Below, one piece after another: positions 17,845 through 26,809 of a stretch of 64,000 nt of DNA. Source of the DNA: Acetobacter cerevisiae (GTDB lineage: Bacteria; Pseudomonadota; Alphaproteobacteria; Acetobacterales; Acetobacteraceae); NCBI RefSeq assembly GCF_001580535.1, contig NZ_LHZA01000157.1:186001-250000 (forward strand). Reading direction: 5' to 3'. Under the pieces are notes generated by a model. It did no database searches. It had not been told where the DNA came from and saw only the letters and a program-made list of their open reading frames with translations. Within the stretch, counting starts at the first letter, position 1. Each line of letters begins with the position of its first letter. Both the position numbers and the translations under genes were made by a program.

Positions 17845-18959
17845 TAGTCGTTCATGGGGTAGGAAGCCAGCAGGCGCTTCTGCCGCCGCCACAGGCGGAC
17901 ACCGTGCCACAGGCCGCTGGATTTCCAGCCTTCCTTTTTCTTCTTGGCGCCAATGCGGAATGTTTCCCGGTAATGGTGGAACTGGGCCGCATAGGCCTCA
18001 CGCAGGGTCGTGCTGGAATCCCAGATATGGGTCGCTTCCGAGCCGACGCCGTTGATTTCGATAATCTCGAATTTTTCGCCCTGTTTCAGCGCCTCAACGG
18101 ACTCGAATTTCACATCTACCCGGCCAAAATGGAAGTCGGGGATGTCCTGCATGATCTCATCCAGCCGGTTAACCAGAGCCGGGGTGATATCCGCAGCGCC
18201 ATTATGGAAAATGGCGCCTTTGCAGTGGTTGCCGGCAAAAACGAGGTCGAGCGTTTCCCCTTGCTCCAGCACGTCGTTCAGGCGGGCTTGCAGGCGAGGG
18301 GTGTAGATATGCAGCAACAGGCTGGTGCGCGGGTCCTGCTTGAGCAGGTCCAGCACCGTGGAACGGCCATCTCCGACCAGCACCGGGATATCTTTGTAGG
18401 TGAGAGAAGAAATCTCACCGCGTGGGCTATCCGGATGGCGGATGTAGAACAGGCCAGCTTCATGCTTGTAGGGAATAAGCCGCTGGAGGACGAGTTTGAT
18501 ACGGCGTGGGAAGGCCGCCAGAGCCGCCGCCAGTTCCGCTTCCGTGCGGGCCAGTTTTACGCCGGTGCCGTTACAGCCAACGTCGGGTTTAACCACAACA
18601 GGAACACTCAGCCCTTTGTCTGCTAAGGCTGCCAGTGCACGCTTCGTATCGTCCGTGCCGGTGATGAGCGTGGTGTAGGGCGCAATCCAGCGGGAGGCAA
18701 CGCTACCCGCCATATCCAGAATGCCGCTTTTGCTCTCACCGCACAGGCCGCCGGTTTCAATCCGCGGGTTGGCGGCCGTCGGGGTGCTGAAGTCTCCGTA
18801 ACGGATACCCAGCAGGATCCAGTAAATGACAACGGGCGTATAGAACGCCCAGCCCGGCCAGAACTCAAAGCTGGACAGTGGAGAGCTGGGTTTGCTCCGG
18901 GCCTGTCCTGATGGAGTGGAAGCCTGATGAGGCTGAGACGATGTGGACAGCTGGGTCAT
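17844..18959 (-). CDS. Membrane-anchored ATP-grasp protein (D-Ala-D-Ala ligase-like)
   Basis: 371 residues. After a Ser/Thr/Gln-rich N-terminus comes one hydrophobic segment (FYTPVVIYWILLGIRYG, about residues 32-48), then an ATP-grasp domain. The ATP-binding strand is VPVVVKPDVGCNGTGVKL, and the metal-binding end is FGRVDVKFESVE followed by FEIIEINGVGSEATHI. ATP-grasp enzymes join a carboxylate to an amine or thiol through an acyl phosphate; the substrate here is unknown. The start overlaps the dedA stop by four bases (ATGA), so the pair is an operon. It is not close to the housekeeping Ddl family. Confidence 0.82.
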   Translation of the reverse strand: MTQLSTSSQPHQASTPSGQARSKPSSPLSSFEFWPGWAFYTPVVIYWILLGIRYGDFSTPTAANPRIETGGLCGESKSGILDMAGSVASRWIAPYTTLITGTDDTKRALAALADKGLSVPVVVKPDVGCNGTGVKLARTEAELAAALAAFPRRIKLVLQRLIPYKHEAGLFYIRHPDSPRGEISSLTYKDIPVLVGDGRSTVLDLLKQDPRTSLLLHIYTPRLQARLNDVLEQGETLDLVFAGNHCKGAIFHNGAADITPALVNRLDEIMQDIPDFHFGRVDVKFESVEALKQGEKFEIIEINGVGSEATHIWDSSTTLREAYAAQFHHYRETFRIGAKKKKEGWKSSGLWHGVRLWRRQKRLLASYPMND

Positions 18960-19531
18960 TTTCCCTGCTTCTGAATGCGGGCGGCAATGCGACCCATAAT
19001 GATAATGACCAGCACAAAGCCGAAGATACCGACCCAGCGCCAGGTTCCGAGATGGGCCAGCAGAAACCCACCGATGCGCAGCGATAGCGCAAAAAGGGCA
19101 GATGTCCAGATCATGGTGGCGAGAATGGTGGCTAGAGTGAAGGTGCGCAGACCTGCATTGAAAAACCCGCAGGCCGTATAGAGCGGCAGACGGGTGCCCG
19201 GCACAAAGCGACTGATAAACACCACCTTGAACAGTTTTTGGGTCAGCCACTGCCGCTGCACGTCCCGCTCCGGGGTTTCAATCCATCTGCGGGCAGGGGG
19301 CCAGCGCGCGGCCAGATAGCCCAGCCCGTATAGTCCGACATCTCCTGCAACAATTCCGACATAAAGCGCGATTAAAGCTGTGCCCGGTGCCAGTGTATGG
19401 AGCTTGACCTGTATGGCGGTAAGAACTGTGGCAGCATCTTCAAGAATAAAAGTAGCGATGATGACAATGAGAACCTGAAAAAGCGGCTGTGTTGTTGTCA
19501 GCTCAAGAAAATGGTCCAGAGATCCGGGCAT
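18956..19531 (-). CDS. DedA family membrane protein
   Basis: 191 residues with about five hydrophobic segments. The family features are visible: the re-entrant region LEDAATVLTAI near residue 30, the YVGIVAGDVGLYGLGYLAARW segment, and the FISRFVPGTRLPLYTACGFF motif with conserved Arg residues. DedA proteins act as flippases or are linked to undecaprenyl-phosphate and phospholipid recycling and to membrane potential. It is the first gene of a two-gene operon with an ATP-grasp protein. Confidence 0.88.
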   Translation of the reverse strand: MPGSLDHFLELTTTQPLFQVLIVIIATFILEDAATVLTAIQVKLHTLAPGTALIALYVGIVAGDVGLYGLGYLAARWPPARRWIETPERDVQRQWLTQKLFKVVFISRFVPGTRLPLYTACGFFNAGLRTFTLATILATMIWTSALFALSLRIGGFLLAHLGTWRWVGIFGFVLVIIIMGRIAARIQKQGK

Positions 19532-19751
19532 ACAGAAAAAGGGTCCACAGGTCGGAGTGCGGGAGTGTCACAGGATGCGGGGAGAGAAGGAGTCTCCACA
19601 CGCCCGAATGTCAAGCAATACAGCAGATACAAAGGCGCACGGAGTGCGAAACATGCCGTATGGGTGTATCTGAGAGACAGACAAGATGTGGGAGGATAAA
19701 GTGACGTCCTGTCCCGCTGGTTTATGCGTGTAACAACAGGGCTGATACGGA

Positions 19752-20756
19752 ATGCTGAGAAGACGATTTCTTGTGGGCGGGGCTGTGTCCGCCGCTGTGG
19801 CGACCCCGGCTTTTGCAAAAAGCAAAGTGACGCACGCCTCCTCTTCTGCCGCTGAGCAGGGGAGCTATGCCGCGTTTCTTGCCGGTGTGCGGCGGGAAGC
19901 CATTAGCAAAGGCCTTTCCGCTTCTGTGGTGGACGACGCGCTGGCGTTAACGTCCGAACCCAACGCGAAGGTTTTGAAGGCAGACCGGCATCAGCCGGAA
20001 TTCACCCTGACATGGGCGCAATACAAGGCGCGGGTGATTACCGATAAAAAGATTTCAGACGGGCAGGCGGCTGTTAACAAACGCGAGGCGCTGTTGGGCA
20101 AGGTGAGCCAGCTTTATGGCGTGGATCGCGGTGTGATTGCCGGCATCTGGGGGCTCGAATCTGCTTACGGCACCAAAATGGGCACGTTCCATGTGGTCGA
20201 TGCGCTTGCGACTCTGGCATATGACGGACGCCGGGCCGCCTTTTTCCGCACGGAACTGTTCAAGGCGCTGACTATTCTGGGGCAGGGCGATATTACGCCT
20301 GCGGGCATGCTGGGGAGCTACGCCGGGGCTATGGGGCAGCCGCAGTTCATGCCCAGTGCGTATGAGCAGTATGCGGCCAGTTTCCCCGCCGGTGGCCGGC
20401 GCGATATCTGGACCAATGAAGGCGATGTGTTTGCCTCTATTGCCAACTATCTGGCCAAATGCCACTGGATTGCCGGTCAGCCGTGGGGCGAGGCTGTCGA
20501 TGTGCCGGATTCCATTGATCAGGGGCAGATCGGGCGGACAATCGTGCGTCCGGTTTCCTACTGGGCAACGCAGGGTGTGCGACCGCAAGCGGGCGGTGAC
20601 TTTACCCATATGGGGCTGAGCGGCGCCATTATCCGGCCTGATGGCGTTGGGGGTGAAGCCTATATGGTGTACCACAATTTCAATGTCATCCGGCGGTATA
20701 ACCCGTCTGATTTTTATGCTCTTGGTGTTGGTCTTCTGGGTAGTGCCGTGGCGTGA
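19752..20756 (+). CDS. Lytic murein transglycosylase, MltB/SLT_2 family, Tat-type signal
   Basis: 334 residues. The N-terminus RRRFLVGGAVSAAVATPAFA is a twin-arginine-like signal peptide. The catalytic region contains GVIAGIWGLESAYGTKMG, with the glutamate in GLES, and later GSYAGAMGQPQFMPSAYEQY and DVFASIANYLAKCHW, all hallmarks of MltB-type soluble lytic transglycosylases. These cleave the MurNAc-GlcNAc bond of peptidoglycan to form 1,6-anhydro ends. Its stop overlaps the start of the RlpA-like gene by four bases (GTGA). The 220 bases upstream show no gene. Confidence 0.92.
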   Translation: MLRRRFLVGGAVSAAVATPAFAKSKVTHASSSAAEQGSYAAFLAGVRREAISKGLSASVVDDALALTSEPNAKVLKADRHQPEFTLTWAQYKARVITDKKISDGQAAVNKREALLGKVSQLYGVDRGVIAGIWGLESAYGTKMGTFHVVDALATLAYDGRRAAFFRTELFKALTILGQGDITPAGMLGSYAGAMGQPQFMPSAYEQYAASFPAGGRRDIWTNEGDVFASIANYLAKCHWIAGQPWGEAVDVPDSIDQGQIGRTIVRPVSYWATQGVRPQAGGDFTHMGLSGAIIRPDGVGGEAYMVYHNFNVIRRYNPSDFYALGVGLLGSAVA

Positions 20757-21634
20757 AAAAAGCCGTTCTTCTCTGTTGCGTTGGTATGGCGGCCTGTTCC
20801 AGACCGCAGCAGCCAGCGGTAAAGCCTGATGTGCATTATGTGGTCGGTCCTGCCTGGCAGGCTGGAGGCGCATGGGTGTATCCCCGAGAGGATTTTTCCT
20901 ATCAGGCTAAGGGGCTGGCCGTGCGTCAGGTGGCATCCAACCAGCCGCTGACAACGGATGGAGAAGTGCGGAATCTGCTTTCCATGACGGGAAGCCATCC
21001 TACTCTGCAACTGCCTGCAGTTGTGACGGTCATCAATCTGGACAATGGGCGGGAAATTACCATCCGCGTGAATGATCGTGGTCCTGCGGAAGCCGGTCGC
21101 GTTCTGGGGCTTTCACCCAAAGCGGCTGATCTGCTTGGGGTGGGGGCAGAGCCTGCCCGGGTCCGGGTGGTGGAGGATGAAGTCACCAGTCGCCGGCTGG
21201 CGGAAGTGCTGCCGGGTGGCCCGATGTTGCAGATTAACACCGCCCCGCGGGAAGCCGTGAAGCAGACGGACCTTAATGGTTCGGCTGCGACCCTTCAAAA
21301 TGCAGGTGTGTCCGCTCAGGCAGAGCCGCAGACTGCACCCGCAGGACAGATGACGACCCCAGCAGCCGTCCAGTTGCCGGAGCTTCCCGCGCAATGGCGG
21401 CAAGGGCAGCCTGAGGCGACGCAGCTCTGGGTTGAGACGGCAGATTTTACAGCGCGCGGGGCAGCAGCAAGGCTGGCCGCGCAGGATGGAGGCTCGGTCT
21501 GGCCTTCTTTCACACCACAAGGCAAGATGTGGGCTGTCCGACAAGGACCTTTTACGACTATAAGCGACGCGGATGCGGCCTTGAAGCGTGCACTCGCTGA
21601 TGGCTTGACCGGATCTCATATCGTCGTCGAATAG
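20753..21634 (+). CDS. RlpA-like lipoprotein with C-terminal SPOR domain
   Basis: 293 residues. The lipoprotein signal is KKAVLLCCVGMAACS, with cysteine 15 as the likely lipidated residue. A divergent double-psi beta-barrel of the RlpA family spans about residues 45-140, retaining VNDRGP with the catalytic-type Asp, but the usual GxASYYG and AHKTLPFGT motifs are replaced by weaker versions (AKGLAVRQVASN, GSHPTLQLPAVV). A Pro/Gln-rich linker and a SPOR-like domain (LWVETADFTARGAAARLAAQ) complete it, suggesting septal targeting. The start is a GTG. Confidence 0.83.
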   Translation: MKKAVLLCCVGMAACSRPQQPAVKPDVHYVVGPAWQAGGAWVYPREDFSYQAKGLAVRQVASNQPLTTDGEVRNLLSMTGSHPTLQLPAVVTVINLDNGREITIRVNDRGPAEAGRVLGLSPKAADLLGVGAEPARVRVVEDEVTSRRLAEVLPGGPMLQINTAPREAVKQTDLNGSAATLQNAGVSAQAEPQTAPAGQMTTPAAVQLPELPAQWRQGQPEATQLWVETADFTARGAAARLAAQDGGSVWPSFTPQGKMWAVRQGPFTTISDADAALKRALADGLTGSHIVVE

Positions 21635-21642
21635 GAAAGAAC

Positions 21643-22860
21643 GTGCAAACTCGACGGTTTCTTCTCGCAGGGGGCGCAGCCCTCCTCTCAGGTAGTTATT
21701 CTCTGACTGCTTTTGCCCGTAAGCCAAAGGGAGCGCACCCGCATGCGGTTGCTCCTGCCGCTGCGGCGCCTCAGCCTGATGGAGTAGCGCAAACACCTGC
21801 GACCACGCCTGTCGGCCCGCTGGATACACTGGCGCGCTGGGCGTGTATTATTGACTATAAGAGTGGCGCGACCCTGCTTGAAAAAGCAGCGGACGAACGC
21901 ATGCCTCCGTCTTCTCTGACCAAGATGATGACGGCTTATGTCACGTTCAGCATGCTTAAGGCTGGCCGCCTGCGCTTGGATCAGGCTCTGCCGGTGAGCG
22001 AACGCGCCTGGCGGATGCAGGGTTCCCGCATGTTCGTGCCGTTGGGGCAGAGCATCCCGGTGCAGGACCTTATTCAGGGCATGGTCATTCAGTCCGGCAA
22101 CGATGCCTGCATCGTACTGGCGGAAGGGATTTCCGGGTCTGAAGAACAGTTTGTCACGCTGATGAATGACATGGCCGGCAAGCTGGGGCTGACCAATTCC
22201 CACTTTATGAACGCGACGGGCTGGCCTGCGGAAAACCACTACATGACGGCCCGTGACGTCGCCTATCTGGCTCTGCGGCTGATCCATGATTTCCCGGAAT
22301 ATTACCATTATTTCTCGGAAAAAGAGTTCTTCTTCAACAAGATCCATCAGACAAACCGCAACGCGCTGGTTGTTAAAGGGCTGGCTGACGGCCTGAAGAC
22401 CGGCCACACGGATGCTGGCGGATTTGGTCTGTGTGCGTCGTCTGAGCGTGACGGTCACCGCGTCATCATGGCCATTAACGGTCTGCCGACGGATGGTGCC
22501 CGTGCGCGTGAGGGTGAACGCCTGATGGGCTGGGCCTTTGCAAACTTCGAGTCTGCGACCATCGTCTCCAAAGGCGATGTTCTGGAACAGGCTCCCGTCT
22601 GGATGGGCACAAGCCAGACCGTACCGCTGGTGGCTGCGCAGGACTTCACCATGATGCTGCCGCACGGCTGGCGGAACGGGACCCATCTGTCTCTGGATTA
22701 TCAGGGGCCGCTGGCGGCTCCTATTCAGCAGGGGCAGCCAGTGGGGCAGTTGACCGTTATGCTGCCGGGTGGCCGACAGGCGCTGGTGCCGGTGGTAGCC
22801 GGTCAGAGTGTGCCGGCTCTGGGTGTTTTGGGGCGTGCAGCGCGCCGTCTGCACCTCTGA
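21643..22860 (+). CDS. D-alanyl-D-alanine carboxypeptidase (PBP5/6 family)
   Basis: 405 residues with a Tat-like signal (TRRFLLAGGAALLSGSYSL). The peptidase S11 domain has the three active-site motifs: SSLTK (SxxK with the nucleophilic Ser), SGN in IQSGNDACIVLAEG, and KTG in GLKTGHTDAGG. A C-terminal PBP5-like beta domain follows. It trims the terminal D-Ala from peptidoglycan stem peptides in the periplasm. Start GTG 21643 lies nine bases after the RlpA-like stop. Neighbours make a peptidoglycan-remodelling cassette. Confidence 0.93.
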   Translation: MQTRRFLLAGGAALLSGSYSLTAFARKPKGAHPHAVAPAAAAPQPDGVAQTPATTPVGPLDTLARWACIIDYKSGATLLEKAADERMPPSSLTKMMTAYVTFSMLKAGRLRLDQALPVSERAWRMQGSRMFVPLGQSIPVQDLIQGMVIQSGNDACIVLAEGISGSEEQFVTLMNDMAGKLGLTNSHFMNATGWPAENHYMTARDVAYLALRLIHDFPEYYHYFSEKEFFFNKIHQTNRNALVVKGLADGLKTGHTDAGGFGLCASSERDGHRVIMAINGLPTDGARAREGERLMGWAFANFESATIVSKGDVLEQAPVWMGTSQTVPLVAAQDFTMMLPHGWRNGTHLSLDYQGPLAAPIQQGQPVGQLTVMLPGGRQALVPVVAGQSVPALGVLGRAARRLHL

Positions 22861-22863
22861 GCC

Positions 22864-23502
22864 ATGGCAAAGGGTCTGTTTGTTACACTGGAAGGCAGCG
22901 AGGGGGTGGGGAAATCCACCCAGCTCCGCCTGCTGCACTCCGCTCTGGCTTCTCTGGGGCATGATGTTCTGACCACGCGGGAGCCGGGAGGCTCTCCCGG
23001 GGCGGAAGATTTGCGGCAGCTTTTGCTGTTTGGCAAAAATCCGCTTTCCCTGCGGGCTGAAATCCTGACGCATTTTGCGGCCCGTGCCGACCATCTGGAT
23101 CAGATGATCACCCCGGCACTGGCCGAAGGGCAGATTGTGATCTGTGACCGGTTTACAGATTCCACCATGGCTTATCAGGGTTATGGGCGGGCGGAAGGTG
23201 AGCCGGATGTGCTGGATATGATCTCCCGCCTGCAAAGCCAGTTGGGGCGTGACCCGGACGTGACCTTTCTTCTGGAAGCGCCACGGGACGTAGCCCGGTT
23301 GCGGCTTGCTGCGCGTGGTGCCCCGGTGGACCGATATGAGCAGTCCGACGAGGCGTTTCATGCGCGGGTCAGCGCCGGGTTCCGGGAAATTGCCCGGCAG
23401 AATACCGGGCGGATCCGCAGGCTGCAGACGGATGCGCATTCAGCTGAAGAGATTAACAGTCTGATTGTGAAAGATATTCTTTCTCATATTGCGCAGGCTT
23501 AA
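22864..23502 (+). CDS. tmk: Thymidylate kinase
   Basis: 212 residues. P-loop LEGSEGVGKSTQ at the N-terminus, the DRFTDSTMAYQGYGR substrate-binding segment, and the REPGGSPGAE loop identify dTMP kinase. It makes dTDP for DNA synthesis. The gene lies three bases after the carboxypeptidase stop, in the conserved alphaproteobacterial order with holB and metG downstream. Confidence 0.96.
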   Translation: MAKGLFVTLEGSEGVGKSTQLRLLHSALASLGHDVLTTREPGGSPGAEDLRQLLLFGKNPLSLRAEILTHFAARADHLDQMITPALAEGQIVICDRFTDSTMAYQGYGRAEGEPDVLDMISRLQSQLGRDPDVTFLLEAPRDVARLRLAARGAPVDRYEQSDEAFHARVSAGFREIARQNTGRIRRLQTDAHSAEEINSLIVKDILSHIAQA

Positions 23503-23506
23503 GCCG

Positions 23507-24454
23507 GTGCAGAGTGACCCGCGTCAGGCCTCCTTGCACCTACATGGGCATGCAGAGCCTCTGCAGGCGTTTCGCAAGATTTTTGAAAGCGGGCGTCTGC
23601 CGCATGCCTGGCTGATTACTGGGGCGCCCGGGATTGGTAAGGCGACTTTTGCTTTCCGTCTCGCCCGGATGATTCTGGGGGGAGAAGAGCCGGAAAGTCC
23701 GGCAGGGCGGCGGATTTCTGCTGCCACGCATGCGGACCTTCTGGTCGTCAGCCGCAGTTTTGATGAAAAAAAGCAGCGCTATCGCGGTGAGATCGTCGCG
23801 GATGAGGTGCGGCCCATTAATGCCTTTCTGCGTCGTACGGCAGCAGAAGGGGGCTGGCGCGTTGTAATTGTGGATGGCGCAGAATGGCTCAACCGCAGTG
23901 CGGCTAACGCGCTGCTGAAAATTCTGGAAGAACCGCCCCCAGCGGCGGTGCTGCTGCTGACATGCTCTGCACCGGGGCGTCTGTTGCCGACCATTCGGAG
24001 CCGGTGCCGCAGGCTGGAACTGGAGCCGCTGGACAGCATGGACATGATGGCCGTGTTGCGGGCGATCCAGCCCGAGGCTTCTGCTGAGGAAATCAGCCGC
24101 GTGCAGGCGGCAGCCCACGGTGCACCAGGGCGCGCTGCGGCGTTTCTGGCTGATCAGAATGGTCAGATTGCCAGTCTGGTGGAAGAAACCCTTAACGGGA
24201 CTTCGGCCAGCCGAGGCTATGAAATTGCCGAAATCGTTCTCCGTAAGGATGGCGGTTTTAATTTATTTTTCAGTCTGTTATCAGATTTTCTTCAGGAACG
24301 TGCACGTCAGGCGGCCCGGCAGGGAAATGCCGCGTGCGTTGCACTGGCAGACGCATGGGAAGCGATCATGCGTCTTCAAAGCGAGACGGAACGCTTTAAT
24401 CTCGATAAACAGGAAACACTTCTCGAAGCCATGACTATTGCGAGCATTGCATGA
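23507..24454 (+). CDS. holB: DNA polymerase III subunit delta'
   Basis: About 315 residues. A clamp-loader AAA+ domain with Walker A in LITGAPGIGKATFAFRLA, the sensor-type VVIVDGAEWLNRSAANALLKILEEPP (with the canonical LLKxLEEPP) and ATP-site partner residues near TIRSRCRRLEL. The C-terminal domain is helical. Delta' helps load the beta clamp. GTG 23507 is taken as start; a TTG at 23489 would overlap tmk. The 3' end overlaps metG by four bases. Confidence 0.9.
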   Translation: MQSDPRQASLHLHGHAEPLQAFRKIFESGRLPHAWLITGAPGIGKATFAFRLARMILGGEEPESPAGRRISAATHADLLVVSRSFDEKKQRYRGEIVADEVRPINAFLRRTAAEGGWRVVIVDGAEWLNRSAANALLKILEEPPPAAVLLLTCSAPGRLLPTIRSRCRRLELEPLDSMDMMAVLRAIQPEASAEEISRVQAAAHGAPGRAAAFLADQNGQIASLVEETLNGTSASRGYEIAEIVLRKDGGFNLFFSLLSDFLQERARQAARQGNAACVALADAWEAIMRLQSETERFNLDKQETLLEAMTIASIA

Positions 24455-25992
24455 CCCGCCCTTTCTACGTCACGACCCCGATTTATTATGTGAACGGCGC
24501 GCCGCACATTGGCCATGCCTACACCTCCATTGCTGCGGATGTGCTGGCACGGTTCCATCGTCTGGCCGGAGATGATGTGTTTTTTCTGACCGGCACTGAT
24601 GAGCATGGCCAGAAAGTGGAGCAGGCTGCGCAGGCTGCGGGCGTGGAACCCAAGGCCTTTGCCGACCGGGTGTCTGATGACTTCCGCAGCATGGCGGACG
24701 CCATGGCCATTTCCTACGATGATTATATCCGCACCACGGAGCCGCGCCACATCAAGGGTGCGCAGGCGCTGTGGCAGAAAGTGGCAGAGAATGACGCCAT
24801 TTATCTGGGGGCGTATGAGGGCTGGTATGCCCTGCGCGATGAATGCTTCTACGGGGAAGACGAACTGATTGACGGGCCGAATGGCCAGAAAGTCGCCCCG
24901 ACCGGCGCGCCTGTCGAGTGGGTGAAGGAGCCGTCTTACTTCTTCCGCCTGTCTGATTTTCAGGACCGTCTGCTGGCCTATTATGAGGCAAACCCGGACT
25001 TCCTTGGCCCGCATGGCATGAAGCGGGAGATCGTCAGCTTTGTGAAGCAGGGGCTGCGGGATCTGTCTATCAGCCGCACCAGCTTTAACTGGGGCATCCC
25101 GGTGCCGGGTGACGACAAGCATGTGATGTATGTGTGGTTCGACGCGCTGGCCAACTATCTCAGCGCACTGGACTATCCTGATACATCAGCCCCGCGGGCC
25201 CGTTTCTGGCCTGCCAGCCAGCACCTGGTGGGGAAAGATATCGCGCGCTTCCATGCTATTTACTGGCCGGCTTTCCTGATGGCTGCCGGGATTGAACTGC
25301 CGAAGAAGATTTTTGCAAACGGCTGGTGGACTGTTGAAGGCCAGAAGATGAGCAAATCTCTGGGTAATGTGGTCGATCCGCGTGATCTGGTGAAAGAGTT
25401 CGGGCTGGATGCCGTGCGCTTCTTCCTGCTGCGGGAAGTGCCCTTTGGTGGTGACAGCGATCTCTCTCGCAAGTCTCTGATTATGCGGAATAATATCGAG
25501 CTGGCGAATGATCTGGGCAATCTGGCCCAGCGCACGCTGTCTCTGGTGGCCCGCAACTGTGGGGGCGTTCTGCCGGAACGCCGCACGCTGATAGAAGAGG
25601 ACACACAGCTTCTGAACCATGTGGCGGTGCTGCCGGAACTGATGGCCAGCCAGATGGACCGGTGTGCCCTGACGGACGCGCTGGAAGATGTGTGGAAAGT
25701 CATCCGCGCCTGTAATGCCTATATCGACCATCAGGCTCCGTGGGCGCTCAAAAAGACAGACCCGGAACGGATGAGCGACGTGCTGCGCGTGCTGGTGGAT
25801 GCCCTGCGCGGAATTGCCGCCGTGCTTCAGCCTTACATGCCGCAGAGCATGGACCGGATGCTGACCCAGCTTGGTGTGACGGAAGAGGAACGCACATTCG
25901 CGGCTCTGGAAACGCCGTTGCCGGGAGGCCGTCAACTGCCAGCGCCGCAGGGAATTTTCCCACGTTATGTTGAAGCCGCTGACCCTGCGTGA
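24451..25992 (+). CDS. metG: Methionine--tRNA ligase
   Basis: 513 residues of a class I synthetase. The HIGH signature appears as GAPHIGHAYTS near residue 16, and the KMSKS loop is GQKMSKSLGN near residue 298. The zinc-knuckle insertion is absent or reduced and there is no C-terminal dimerisation domain, as in the shorter MetG2 type. It is translationally coupled to holB (ATGA) and to tatD (GTGA). Confidence 0.96.
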   Translation: MTRPFYVTTPIYYVNGAPHIGHAYTSIAADVLARFHRLAGDDVFFLTGTDEHGQKVEQAAQAAGVEPKAFADRVSDDFRSMADAMAISYDDYIRTTEPRHIKGAQALWQKVAENDAIYLGAYEGWYALRDECFYGEDELIDGPNGQKVAPTGAPVEWVKEPSYFFRLSDFQDRLLAYYEANPDFLGPHGMKREIVSFVKQGLRDLSISRTSFNWGIPVPGDDKHVMYVWFDALANYLSALDYPDTSAPRARFWPASQHLVGKDIARFHAIYWPAFLMAAGIELPKKIFANGWWTVEGQKMSKSLGNVVDPRDLVKEFGLDAVRFFLLREVPFGGDSDLSRKSLIMRNNIELANDLGNLAQRTLSLVARNCGGVLPERRTLIEEDTQLLNHVAVLPELMASQMDRCALTDALEDVWKVIRACNAYIDHQAPWALKKTDPERMSDVLRVLVDALRGIAAVLQPYMPQSMDRMLTQLGVTEEERTFAALETPLPGGRQLPAPQGIFPRYVEAADPA

Positions 25993-26792
25993 ATGAGACG
26001 AGTATGACTGGCCTAATCGACTCCCATTGTCATCTGGATCACTACACGGATGAAGAACTGCCCGCTCTGCTGACGGCGGCCAAAGAGGCCGGCGTTGCCG
26101 GGATGGTAACCATCGGCACCCGTTTGGCTCGGGCCGATGAGCAGAAACGTTTGACGACGTTCAATACGCCGGATGTGCGGGTATGGTGCACGGTTGGCAC
26201 GCATCCGGACCATGTTGAAGAAGTGCCGGTGCCATCCGTGGAAGAGATTGTCGCAATCGCAGATGCGCCGAATGTCGTTGGGATTGGCGAGAGTGGTCTG
26301 GATTATTTCCACGGAGCGGAAGAAGTCAGGCCGCTTCAGCAGGAGAGCTTCCGGCAGCATATTGGCGCCGCCCGTGCGCTGAATGTGCCCATTATTATCC
26401 ACGCCCGGCAGGCCGATGAGGATGTGGCGCAGATTCTGCGGGACGAATCAGCCAAAGGCGCCTTTCCCATCCTGCTGCACTGCTTTGCTTCCAGTGTCGA
26501 TCTGGCCCGGTGTGTGGTGGAGCTCGGCGGCTATGTCAGCTTTTCCGGGATTGCGACCTTCCCGAAATGCGGTGAATACCGCGAGGTTGCGCGGGACCTG
26601 CCGGCGGACCGTATTCTTGTAGAAACCGACTCCCCCTATCTGGCTCCTGTGCCGCGCCGTGGAAAGCGGAATGAACCGGCCTATGTGGCCTATACGGCAG
26701 CCTGCCTTGCGCAGGAGCGTGGGCAGGATCTGGCTGAGTTCACACAGATGACGACCGATAATTTTTTCCGTCTCTTCCGTAAGGCGGTCTGA
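25989..26792 (+). CDS. TatD family metal-dependent hydrolase
   Basis: 267 residues. It shows the metal-binding pattern of the family: IDSHCHLDHY at the N-terminus, GIGESGLDYF, PIIIHARQADED, LLHCFAS and VETDSPYLAPVP. TatD proteins are 3'-5' exonucleases or D-aminoacyl-type hydrolases in different bacteria, so the substrate is left open. The start may be the GTG at 25989, overlapping the metG stop, or the ATG at 26004, five codons later. Confidence 0.9.
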   Translation: MNETSMTGLIDSHCHLDHYTDEELPALLTAAKEAGVAGMVTIGTRLARADEQKRLTTFNTPDVRVWCTVGTHPDHVEEVPVPSVEEIVAIADAPNVVGIGESGLDYFHGAEEVRPLQQESFRQHIGAARALNVPIIIHARQADEDVAQILRDESAKGAFPILLHCFASSVDLARCVVELGGYVSFSGIATFPKCGEYREVARDLPADRILVETDSPYLAPVPRRGKRNEPAYVAYTAACLAQERGQDLAEFTQMTTDNFFRLFRKAV

Positions 26793-26809
26793 GCAGAAAG
26801 ACAGACGGT

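Noticed and set aside
18960-19250. N-terminal extension of the ATP-grasp protein in the dedA region
   Set aside because: The frame stays open but translates dedA in a wrong frame; the true start overlaps the dedA stop (18959).
21688-23439. Minus-strand open frame of 583 codons opposite the carboxypeptidase and tmk genes
   Set aside because: It is the shadow of two genes with clear motifs on the plus strand, has unusual amino-acid composition and no recognisable domain.
23489-23506. TTG start for holB overlapping tmk
   Set aside because: A GTG at 23507 gives a normal N-terminus and avoids the overlap; kept as an alternative only.
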